This document shows, piece after piece, positions 22,455 to 28,681 of a stretch of DNA of 64,000 bases. Each line of letters opens with the position of its first letter. The first letter of the stretch is position 1. Under the pieces are notes generated by a model. That model worked only from the letters and a program-made list of their open reading frames with translations, was not told the DNA's origin and made no database searches. This stretch comes from a virus, in IMG/VR virus record IMGVR_UViG_3300032893_001402, positions 1 to 64,000 of that record, one strand, 5' to 3'. A program made the translations under genes and the position numbers.

Positions 22455-22757
22455 AGTCGCAGGCTTCGGCTACACTCAACGTTTGCAGATAATCAGCCGC
22501 TTCGGTTGTACTCGCGCCATTCAAACAATCACATGTTACGGTTGCACTTACGGCCTTCAAATAATCTTACATTCCGGTTGTACTCACACCCTTCAAATAA
22601 TCACACATCACGGTTGCACTCACCGTTGCTAGACGATCTCGCTTTTCGGTTGCGCCCTGAGTGTCCAAATAATCCTGCCGACCGGCTACTCGTATGGATC
22701 GAATAATCCTGCATCACGATTGCGCTCCTCTGTTACAAACGATCTGCCATTCCGGCT
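22455..22757 (-). repeat. Degenerate 36-bp tandem repeat, about 8.5 units
   Basis: On the minus strand the core GAT-TAT-TTG recurs every 36 bases (one unit is 34), with a second conserved part near AGTRCAACCG. In one frame each unit reads as 12 residues of the form DYL-x-x-VSATxx-C. That frame has stop codons in at least three units, so the tract is not a single open gene. It fills the 349-bp gap between the Transposase_20 gene and the coiled-coil gene. A short ORF behind GAGGAG (GTGATG near 22717) could exist inside it. It may be a decayed repeat protein gene or a regulatory repeat. Confidence 0.75.
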
Positions 22758-23109
22758 ACTCCCACGCCTCGGCCGCCGCGCGGTTAGCCTCGATAGCTTG
22801 GCAAATCTCTGGCACCGTAGCGTCGAGATTGCCAATGGCCTTACGAATTGGCGCCATTGCGCCTTCGTGGACCGCGGACCAATTACTATCGAGCTGCCGA
22901 TAGCCTGCCTGAACCTCAGCAAGCTCCGCTTTCAGCCGCTCGACTTCCGCCGCATGGGCGGCGCGCTCGGCAGCGAACGCATCAAGCACGTCCCGGCTTT
23001 CAATCAACAGATCGCGAACCTCTACATGGTCTGCCATTTCGAGATTGAACAATGCGCCCGATTGCAGGTACGCCCTGATGCGCTCTGCCACTTGTTCTGC
23101 TGGGGTCAT
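22756..23109 (-). CDS. Coiled-coil small protein
   Basis: 117 residues. The middle (about 45-75) is an Ala/Glu-rich coiled coil (AAERAAHAAEVERLKAELAEV). The N-terminus starts MTPAEQVAERIRAYL. Its codon use, with many GC-ending codons, looks different from the polymerase-region genes. It probably forms one transcript with the next two small genes. Function unknown. Confidence 0.55.
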   Translation of the reverse strand: MTPAEQVAERIRAYLQSGALFNLEMADHVEVRDLLIESRDVLDAFAAERAAHAAEVERLKAELAEVQAGYRQLDSNWSAVHEGAMAPIRKAIGNLDATVPEICQAIEANRAAAEAWE

Positions 23110-23112
23110 GTG

Positions 23113-23367
23113 TCAATTCCCTTCCGCGTATTCGGCTATGAGGCGACGCAGGAACTCGCGACACTCGTCCTGCCGCGCATCAAGGAACGCCTCGCCCTCG
23201 GCCTCGGATACGTGCGGCTCGCCGATTTCCTCCAGGGCCGCGAACAGCGACCAGTAGCCAGCGAAGAACGCTTTTTTCATTTCCCGCCGTTGAACTTCGC
23301 TGGCCGGCGTTCCCTTGAACACCATCTCGGAAAACGACTGCCATTCTTTTTCGATTGAGTTCAGCAT
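23113..23367 (-). CDS. Small phage protein of unknown role
   Basis: 84 residues. The N-terminal EKEWQSFSEMVF and REMKKAFFAGYWSLFAAL form two helices in a pattern I have seen in short phage proteins of unknown function; the rest is acidic and helical. It lies 3 bases before the next gene's start. Confidence 0.6.
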   Translation of the reverse strand: MLNSIEKEWQSFSEMVFKGTPASEVQRREMKKAFFAGYWSLFAALEEIGEPHVSEAEGEAFLDARQDECREFLRRLIAEYAEGN

Positions 23368-23480
23368 GTGTTACTCCAGCCAGCTCGGCGGAAGCACATA
23401 GCAGTCGGATGCCGACGCCGCAGGCGATCTCGCCAGGATGTAGGGGCAGGTACGCAATAGCAATTCATGTGGTCATCCAT
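23361..23480 (-). CDS. Tiny protein, possibly frameshifted at its end
   Basis: An ATG at 23480 follows GAGGAG. The 39 residues read MDDHMNCYCVPAPTSWRDRL and then a poor tail that overlaps the next gene. Another frame over the same bases reads ASDCYVLPPSWLE and stops just before the next start, a better fit, so a one-base loss may have occurred. It is the first gene of this leftward group. Confidence 0.4.
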   Translation of the reverse strand: MDDHMNCYCVPAPTSWRDRLRRRHPTAMCFRRAGWSNTC

Positions 23481-23783
23481 CGCAGTCGCTCCTCTTATTG
23501 ATCTACCTCGTATCGCCGCGTCGCTTCCCGTTTCTGCTCGTGCGTCCTGTTGGCGGCCTCGAACTCCCGCTCGATGATCCGCGGATCTCGGCTTCATTCC
23601 GTAATCTACCGACAGGGCTCATCATTTCGTACTCCCTTCCTGTGTTATTCCCGGGGTGTAATATAACGTCCGATACTGACCCCTGCTAGGTGAGGTTAGC
23701 TGGCTTCCTTCTCTCTGAAATTTCTTGGTCTTCGACCCCTTGCGTAGTCAAGTAGATTATATTACAATGTACACCGGACCACC
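23481..23783. other. Non-coding stretch, promoter region likely
   Basis: No convincing gene is seen on either strand. The region becomes A/T-rich towards 23,750 (TAGATTATATTACAATG), which may hold promoters for the leftward small genes and the rightward genes. I could not fix a -35 and -10 pair. Confidence 0.4.
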
Positions 23784-23821
23784 CTACTACTACACACTAC
23801 ATAGTAGTGTATATGTAGTAG
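23784..23821. promoter_or_regulatory. A/T-rich inverted repeat
   Basis: ACACTAC-ATA-GTAGTGT is a perfect 7-bp inverted repeat. It is flanked by CTACTAC on the left (23784-23790) and GTAGTAG on the right (23815-23821), giving a nested palindrome of 38 bases. It lies just before three hairpins and could be an operator or the start of a structured RNA. Confidence 0.55.
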
Positions 23822-23830
23822 AAGAGTAAT

Positions 23831-23927
23831 GGAGATAAGAGCTTACGGAGTTCTTGTCTCCAAGGCTATCCTCTCTCGATAGCCCTTCTCAGCCAAACTT
23901 TTCCTAGAAAAGTTTTCTCTCGCTGAG
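23831..23927 (+). ncRNA. Candidate structured RNA: three consecutive hairpins
   Basis: Hairpin A (23831-23861) pairs GGAGATAAGAGC with GTTCTTGTCTCC, 12 bp with two wobbles, loop TTACGGA. Hairpin B (23864-23884) pairs GGCTATC with GATAGCC. Hairpin C (23888-23927) closes with CTCAGC/GCTGAG and holds a perfect 9-bp stem AAACTTTTC/GAAAAGTTT. The region has no gene. The GGA in loop A is where CsrA usually binds, and this phage encodes CsrA; that only works for a plus-strand RNA. It could be a small RNA, a leader, or DNA cruciforms. Confidence 0.45.
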
Positions 23928-24025
23928 TCAAAAGATTCTGGGCTTTACAGCTCTCTAGCCGATCTTATAATCATCCCTGTTACGGATGCCCTACCTAAAA
24001 GCGCCATGTGAGAGGAGCAAACACA

Positions 24026-24289
24026 ATGGCCCCAATTGCTGCTAGCGGAGTCTACCCGCCGATCTCCCGCCCTACCTCTGGACCTGTCGCGATGATCTCG
24101 CCAGGCTTTCCTACACTCTGTCCTGTCTGTCACGCCCCACGAACCGGCTTGATCGCCGGGGGAGCCCAGACGGCTAAACGCTGTGTCTATGCTTGCGGGG
24201 GCGGTTACGGCTTCGGCAGGGTCACATCGATAGGGGACCGAGTTGTATGGGTCGGCCGGTGTGGATCGCCCCAGAAGCCGGCTTCCTAA
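24026..24289 (+). CDS. Small zinc-ribbon-like protein
   Basis: The ATG at 24026 follows AGGAG with an 8-base gap. 87 residues. LCPVCHAPRTG gives one Cys pair, and further Cys residues (KRCVYACGG and GRCG) could complete a zinc site. The middle is Gly-rich. It opens the rightward operon. No family was recognised. Confidence 0.55.
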   Translation: MAPIAASGVYPPISRPTSGPVAMISPGFPTLCPVCHAPRTGLIAGGAQTAKRCVYACGGGYGFGRVTSIGDRVVWVGRCGSPQKPAS

Positions 24290-24575
24290 GCCATTTTTGT
24301 CGGCGCTTTTAGCGAAAATCTGCCCTAATCTCTGTCTCGCCGCGGCAATCGGAGACACGGGCGAAGACGGGACAAGAGCCCGGATTACTCTTCTTATTCC
24401 CCACGGAGCAAGCGCCGTTGACGCATCTAGAGGTAGAGGTATCCCTGTCCTCGGGGCCGGCGGTTGTTTTGGTACGTTGATGCCAGTAACCGAGACCAAA
24501 AGCTTCTCAACACTAGCCGAAGAATACGACCGATTAGTTACAGACTACGCGGCGGCGCGAAATTCCCAAAAATAG
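24243..24575 (+). CDS. Hypothetical protein, start uncertain
   Basis: 110 residues from a TTG at 24243; a GTG at 24261 is possible. It overlaps the previous gene by 47 bases. The C-terminal part (TETKSFSTLAEEYDRLVTDY) looks like a real helix, while the N-terminal part is less convincing. No family was recognised. Confidence 0.4.
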   Translation: MYGSAGVDRPRSRLPKPFLSALLAKICPNLCLAAAIGDTGEDGTRARITLLIPHGASAVDASRGRGIPVLGAGGCFGTLMPVTETKSFSTLAEEYDRLVTDYAAARNSQK

Positions 24576-24667
24576 CCCTAACCTCTTATTCTAGCAAGAC
24601 TTAAAGTGCGGTAATGGTTGCCGTACGAACTCCGTTTGATGGCTCGAACGTGGAAAGGATTGTGAGA

Positions 24668-26107
24668 ATGGCCCCTAAACTCGCGGATCTCCGCAAGCCC
24701 AAAACTGCCCAACAGGCTCCCGATACTGAACAGCGCGAAATTGTCTATCCTGAGCCTCAAGTCTTTATCCGTTCTGACTTTACAGCCGCCGATGCAAAGG
24801 AACTTTTGGGGTGGGAAGAGGAAACCGAGGCCGTAAAGTTCTCCAAGGGTGGCTACTTATTAACTGACCGCCATGGAAAGCGCTGCCGCTGTGTCGCTAA
24901 TACCAGAAACCGGGATTTCAGCCTGGCTCTCGCCGAATGCTGGCGACAAGAAATGCTCCGTCGCCGATGGCAGCTAAACGGCGAGACGATCATCCTTGAT
25001 AAGTACGGCGAGATCGTAAGCGGTCAGCATCGACTAATCGGGTTGATCCTTGCCGAGCAGGACCGCGGGCTAAACGAGTCTTGGTCAGCTGAATGGCCCT
25101 CGCCTGTCTCAATCCCGATCATTCTGGTCGTAGGGATCGACGATGCCGACGATGTAGTCAATACGGTCGATACCGCTAAGCGCCGCGAGCTGGCCGATGT
25201 ATTTTTCCGTTCGGGACACTTCGCCGAAAAGAACACTACAGATCGGCGCGTTATTTCCAGAATCGCGAGCTGGGGCTTGCGAGTACTTTGGAATCGGACT
25301 CAGGCCGGTAGTAATTCATTTGAGCCGGAGTTTCTGCAACGCTCTCACGCTGAGGCAATGGACTTCTGGGCGCGCCATCCTCGGCTGAAAGCCTGTGTTA
25401 CCCACATTTTTGAGGAGAACACGGGAGACCGGATCTCAACCCACATTTCGCCAGGCTTGGCAGCCGGCATTATGTATTTGATGGGCTGCTCAACCACGAA
25501 GGACCCGAGCCGATACCACGAACTAGGAGCTTCGGCCGATGAAAGTCTGCTTACTTGGGATTGCTGGTCGCGCGCTCAAGACTTCTGGGCAGAGTTTGCG
25601 GGCGGCTCGGAAAGTGTTTCAGCAGTGCGCGAAGCCATCGCCAATCTAGCCGAAGGGGGCACGACCGCCGAAAAGCTTGCCATCGTTGCCAAAGGCTGGA
25701 ATGCCTACTGGAGAAATGAAGCGGTAAGCCTATCCGACGTAAGACTCTCTTACAGCAAAGACGAAGCCGATATATCCCGGCTTGATGAACTCGTAACCCT
25801 CGGTGGGATCGATCTCGGAGAATCCAGGCGAGATCCGATCGAAGTCGTTCCCTCGGCTCAAGAGATCGCACAACGTAAGGCCGAGGTTGATGCGGCCCGC
25901 GAGAAAGCGAACGCCGAAGCCGCCAAGAAACCCGCCAGAGGCTCGAAAATAGGCTCCAGTAAATCTCCTACTAGACCGAAGAAACCTGAGAGGCGCGCTG
26001 CCAAAGCCGAGGCTGAGGTAGAGTATATCGAGTTCAAAAACGAGCAAGGGGACGATTGCATAGCTATTGCTCCTAAGAAAAAGCGCCCAAAGAGAAAAAA
26101 GTCCTAG
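24668..26107 (+). CDS. ParB/Srx-type nuclease-like protein
   Basis: About 479 residues from the ATG at 24668 (AAAGGA upstream); an ATG at 24614 is also in frame. The motif GEIVSGQHRLIGLIL, preceded by an acidic strand, matches the ParB-type box G-x-x-x-x-G-x-H-R. Before it comes RNRDFSLALAECWRQEMLRRRWQLNG, typical of phage ParB-like proteins. The last 90 residues are Lys-, Ala- and Pro-rich and probably disordered. Possible roles are DNA binding, nicking, or regulation. No ParA is beside it, so partition is unlikely. Confidence 0.65.
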   Translation: MAPKLADLRKPKTAQQAPDTEQREIVYPEPQVFIRSDFTAADAKELLGWEEETEAVKFSKGGYLLTDRHGKRCRCVANTRNRDFSLALAECWRQEMLRRRWQLNGETIILDKYGEIVSGQHRLIGLILAEQDRGLNESWSAEWPSPVSIPIILVVGIDDADDVVNTVDTAKRRELADVFFRSGHFAEKNTTDRRVISRIASWGLRVLWNRTQAGSNSFEPEFLQRSHAEAMDFWARHPRLKACVTHIFEENTGDRISTHISPGLAAGIMYLMGCSTTKDPSRYHELGASADESLLTWDCWSRAQDFWAEFAGGSESVSAVREAIANLAEGGTTAEKLAIVAKGWNAYWRNEAVSLSDVRLSYSKDEADISRLDELVTLGGIDLGESRRDPIEVVPSAQEIAQRKAEVDAAREKANAEAAKKPARGSKIGSSKSPTRPKKPERRAAKAEAEVEYIEFKNEQGDDCIAIAPKKKRPKRKKS

Positions 26108-26136
26108 ACCTAAACCCTTAGCCTGTTAGCTCTTAT

Positions 26137-26197
26137 GCGGCGCGAATAATAATTTCTCTGCAAAATCAGTTGCGTTATTCGCGCCGCTATGTATAAT
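26137..26197 (+). promoter_or_regulatory. Inverted repeat followed by a promoter-like sequence
   Basis: GCGGCGCGAATAA (26137-26149) and TTATTCGCGCCGC (26175-26187) are perfect 13-base inverted arms. TTGCGT at 26170-26175 and TATAAT at 26192-26197, 16 bases apart, form a plausible promoter partly inside the right arm, so a protein or hairpin there could block it. TTATGCGGCG occurs before and again after it. Confidence 0.55.
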
Positions 26198-26252
26198 TGT
26201 ATTATGCGGCGTTAAGAAGAATCACGACACACTTTAACTAAGAGAGAAAACG

Positions 26253-26357
26253 ATGACTAATAGAGGTGACCCCCTAACCGCCACTCCCCCGCGCTCGCCG
26301 TGGCCGGCCAAGCCACTCCGTGATGCCGTTAGGCGTTGGCGGGCGCGGGGCCTTTGA
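26253..26357 (+). CDS. Tiny Pro/Arg-rich protein
   Basis: An ATG at 26253 follows AGAGAG. The 34 residues start MTNRGDPLTATPPRSPWPAK and end RRWRARGL. It lies about 55 bases after the promoter-like sequence. Its size and place suggest a leader peptide or a small basic protein. Confidence is limited because no family is known. Confidence 0.4.
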   Translation: MTNRGDPLTATPPRSPWPAKPLRDAVRRWRARGL

Positions 26358-26386
26358 TCGGCGATTTATTGCAACAACGACATTCG

Positions 26387-26412
26387 CCGGCCTCGGCCGG
26401 CCCCATTGAAGG
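26387..26412 (+). repeat. Leader motif copy 1 (hairpin plus CCCCATTGAAGG)
   Basis: CCGGCC-TC-GGCCGG is followed at once by CCCCATTGAAGG. The same motif recurs at 26666-26677 and, as CTCCATCGAAGG, at 26759-26770, each directly after a G/C-rich arm. Here it lies just before the ribosome site of the gene at 26429. Confidence 0.6.
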
Positions 26413-26428
26413 AGAAAAGGAGAAGAAG

Positions 26429-26626
26429 ATGAAGACGGTCGAAGAATTGCGCAGTGAGATGCGATCGGAAAACTTTTTCGCCGCCTTTTACGCCGCCAAG
26501 GAACTCCAGTCGCGCGCCGCCCTGTCGGACGTGGACTTCGTCGGCACGGTCATTTCGCGCGAATCGCTGACGAGTCCAGAGCTGGATAGCTGGGACCGCA
26601 TGTGCCGCGCGTCGGGCCGTCAATGA
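26429..26626 (+). CDS. Small protein sharing its start with the next gene
   Basis: 65 residues starting MKTVEELRSEM behind AAGGAG. The rest (NFFAAFYAAKELQSRAALSD) is helical. The first seven residues and their codons almost match the gene at 26847, which suggests copied leader-plus-start cassettes. No family was recognised. Confidence 0.6.
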   Translation: MKTVEELRSEMRSENFFAAFYAAKELQSRAALSDVDFVGTVISRESLTSPELDSWDRMCRASGRQ

Positions 26627-26653
26627 CTTCCGCAGCCAGAGGAATGTTCTTCC

Positions 26654-26734
26654 GGGCCGGCGCGGCCCCATTGAAGGTAGTACGGTTTCTGAAACGGTGA
26701 TATTACCGTACGATTTCCGCGCCGGCCCCTTTTT
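26654..26734 (+). terminator. Nested hairpin with terminator-like end, leader motif copy 2
   Basis: GGGCCGGCGCGG (26654-26665) and CCGCGCCGGCCC (26717-26728) are perfect 12-base arms, followed by CTTTTT. The loop holds CCCCATTGAAGG right after the left arm and an inner stem GTACGGT/ACCGTAC. It follows the 65-residue gene, so it may end that transcript or act as an attenuator. Confidence 0.6.
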
Positions 26735-26743
26735 GCGTCCTTT

Positions 26744-26825
26744 CGCCGCGCTGTGCGGCTCCATCGAAGGTTGAATGGGTGCGTTGAACAGCCGCCATTT
26801 GACAGTCATTCCGCACAGCGCGGCG
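26744..26825 (+). repeat. Long-arm inverted repeat, leader motif copy 3
   Basis: CGCCGCGCTGTGCGG (26744-26758) and CCGCACAGCGCGGCG (26811-26825) are perfect 15-base arms around a 52-base loop. The loop begins with CTCCATCGAAGG. The right arm ends 21 bases before the start codon at 26847 and shortly before its AAGGAG. This could fold as a leader that controls the next gene. Confidence 0.65.
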
Positions 26826-26846
26826 CTGAAATAAGGAGAGACGAAG

Positions 26847-27479
26847 ATGAAGACCGTCGAAGAGCTAATCGTTGGATTGCGTGCCCTGCTGGAAACCGAA
26901 GGCTGTGACGAGGCTATCCGCGTCGTAGCGGCGGCCATCAAAGCCGCTGGAGCGAGCGCCGAAATCGAGACGGATGATGAATCGCCGGACGGCCTCAATA
27001 GCGACGATGCGCTTTGGGTCACATCCACCCACCGTCTGTTGATCGACGGTGAGCAGATCGCAGAGTGGACGCGCTGCGCGATGGGCTGTTATGGCGAGGC
27101 CGGCCGTCAATGCTCTGAGGACGATTGGTGCGTGTCCGAGGACACCAATGGCGGCGATGAGCTGCCCGAGAATATCGGCGTCGTACTGGAGGCACTGTCC
27201 CTGAAGGATGAAATTCCCGACGTACCCGAGCCCGAGAAGGCCACGGAGATCCACGACACCGACACTGATGGAGAGTGGGCAGTCTATTGGGAGACGGTTG
27301 GTGACGATGCCCATGTCTGTCAGCGCTATAGCACGCGGGAGGCTGCTGAAGCCGTGCGCAATCAGCGGAATCGCGAGTTCAGCGCGGCCAATCCGAGCGG
27401 AGGAGGCACGTCATACCTGTGCGGCTATGGCGTCAGAATGCTGGTAGATGGCAAGTGGGTAGCTAGCGAGTGCGAATAG
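26847..27479 (+). CDS. Hypothetical acidic protein
   Basis: 210 residues starting MKTVEEL behind AAGGAGAG. The N-terminal 40 are helical. An acidic middle contains several Cys (CAMGCYGEAGRQCSEDDWC), and a C-terminal strand-rich part has GEWAVYWETVGD and a helix. It is GC-rich in third positions compared with the helicase gene nearby. The Cys cluster may bind metal. No family was recognised. Confidence 0.6.
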   Translation: MKTVEELIVGLRALLETEGCDEAIRVVAAAIKAAGASAEIETDDESPDGLNSDDALWVTSTHRLLIDGEQIAEWTRCAMGCYGEAGRQCSEDDWCVSEDTNGGDELPENIGVVLEALSLKDEIPDVPEPEKATEIHDTDTDGEWAVYWETVGDDAHVCQRYSTREAAEAVRNQRNREFSAANPSGGGTSYLCGYGVRMLVDGKWVASECE

Positions 27480-27767
27480 ATGCGTTGGTACATTTCCGCT
27501 GCCGCGGTCAAGCAGTACATGGCCATCATGGGCTACGCGCCAGACGACGACGGTCCCGGCTTCGATCGCGCGGCGAAAGAGCTGGAGTCGCTAGCCTCCG
27601 AAGCGCGGCTGGCCAAAGATGTGGGCCCTGGCCAGCATTCGCAGCAGTGGCGGGTCAAAACTACCGTGCGCGGCAAGCGCACTCGGCTGGAGCTAGTCGT
27701 CTCACTGGGCGAGCGGCTCGAAGGCGAGCTGCCGCAGTTGATCGCTGTCCGAAACAAGGGAGCATAA
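27480..27767 (+). CDS. Hypothetical small protein
   Basis: 95 residues. The ATG at 27480 directly follows the stop of the previous gene (TAG-ATG), so translation is probably coupled. It starts MRWYISAAAVKQYMAIMGY; a helical middle and a strand-rich end (RLELVVSLG) follow. The pattern is known to me from short phage proteins of unknown function. Confidence 0.6.
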   Translation: MRWYISAAAVKQYMAIMGYAPDDDGPGFDRAAKELESLASEARLAKDVGPGQHSQQWRVKTTVRGKRTRLELVVSLGERLEGELPQLIAVRNKGA

Positions 27768-27768
27768 C

Positions 27769-27855
27769 ATGCGATTCCGCATCATTAGCTTTGACGGACA
27801 ACCGGACTTCGCTACCGAGGCGGAAGCGGAGGCCCACGGCAGCGGAGATCGCTGA
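27769..27855 (+). pseudogene. Truncated small gene
   Basis: The ATG at 27769 begins MRFRIISFDGQPDFATEAEA and stops after 28 residues. A different frame over the following bases gives RPTAAEIAEWERLDRE with a stop near 27880, which looks like the true end. One frameshift or small deletion would join them. Confidence 0.4.
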
Positions 27856-27963
27856 ATGGGAGCGCCTCGACCGAGAATAGTTTGGGTGTGATTGGTTTGT
27901 GGGCAGCATTTTCGCTGCCAGGCCGCCGGGCCGATCCGGCCACATACTTCAAAGGTAGTTTCT

Positions 27964-28266
27964 ATGGGTAGATTAACAAAACATACAGCGGGGACATGGC
28001 AGGTTGCCCCTGGCGATGCCCGTCGTGTCGTAGTCCCCGGGGTCGCCAAAACGATCGACTGCGGCAACCGAGCCAACGCTAGACTAGTTGCAACCGCGCC
28101 GGAGCTACTAGCGGCTTGTCTTTATGCAATTGAGACGTGGCCGGAATACGACTGCGAGGAAGAGGAGGAAACTTCTGAGTCGTCTAGAGCGAGAAACGAA
28201 GCTGTGCGAGTATATGCCAGGCTCAAGGCAGCGGTCGCTAAAGCGCAGGGGGTGCGATATGAGTAA
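27964..28266 (+). CDS. Small phage protein (ANARLVATAPELLAA family)
   Basis: 100 residues from the ATG at 27964, after AAAGG. An N-terminal strand-rich part (TAGTWQVAPGDARRVVV) leads to ANARLVATAPELLAACLYAIE, a motif found in many short phage proteins of unknown function. An acidic run and a helix close it. The stop overlaps the next start (ATGA). It shares its plan with the next gene. Confidence 0.65.
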   Translation: MGRLTKHTAGTWQVAPGDARRVVVPGVAKTIDCGNRANARLVATAPELLAACLYAIETWPEYDCEEEEETSESSRARNEAVRVYARLKAAVAKAQGVRYE

Positions 28267-28621
28267 GCATACCTTAGGGCCCTGGTATGCCGTCCATCAC
28301 GACGCGCGGCAATCGGATATGCAGCCGGAGTATTGGACGATCGAAACTTTGATGCTGCTCACGAAAAGTGGTATAGTCGCCGACACGCTCAACTGTGACT
28401 CAACAATCTCCCCAGACGAGATGCGAGCTAACGCGCAACTACTGGCCGCTGCCCCGGACTTATTGGGCGCTTGCCGCCAACTACTCAGAGTCGAAACCAG
28501 CGGCAGCCGATCCGCGTCGAGGCTGAAGTGTTCGTATTGCTCTGGCAATCCGTGTTGGGGCGGCTGCCCGGTGGAAGCTGCGCGAGTTGCCGTTGCCAGG
28601 GCGGAAGGGGTAGGAGTATAG
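28259..28621 (+). CDS. Small phage protein, paralogue of the preceding gene, with Cys cluster
   Basis: 120 residues from the ATG at 28259. SKHTLGPWYAVHHD at the start and RANAQLLAAAPDLLGACRQLL match the plan of the previous protein (KHTAGTWQVA, then the ANARL block). The C-terminal part has CSYCSGNPCWGGCP, a four-Cys group that may hold zinc. Function unknown. Confidence 0.65.
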   Translation: MSKHTLGPWYAVHHDARQSDMQPEYWTIETLMLLTKSGIVADTLNCDSTISPDEMRANAQLLAAAPDLLGACRQLLRVETSGSRSASRLKCSYCSGNPCWGGCPVEAARVAVARAEGVGV

Positions 28622-28681
28622 ACCGCCGACCGTGAGGCAATAAGCGATTGATTCAAGTCCGTCTAGTTTGGAGTCCTAGTC

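Noticed and set aside
22455-22757. CRISPR array
   Set aside because: Units follow each other without unique spacers and vary throughout; there is no constant repeat and no cas gene nearby.
23945-24499. 184-residue leftward ORF
   Set aside because: The plus-strand genes at 24026 and 24243 fit better (ribosome site, Cys pairs); the leftward frame has poor protein sense and lies opposite.
24668-26107. Plasmid-type partition system (ParB with centromere)
   Set aside because: No ParA gene nearby, and the motif is the general ParB-type box shared by many phage DNA-binding or nicking proteins.
27470-27880. Arg-rich 136-residue plus-strand ORF
   Set aside because: It shadows the better gene at 27480-27767; only its last 16 residues look real and probably belong to the truncated gene at 27769.
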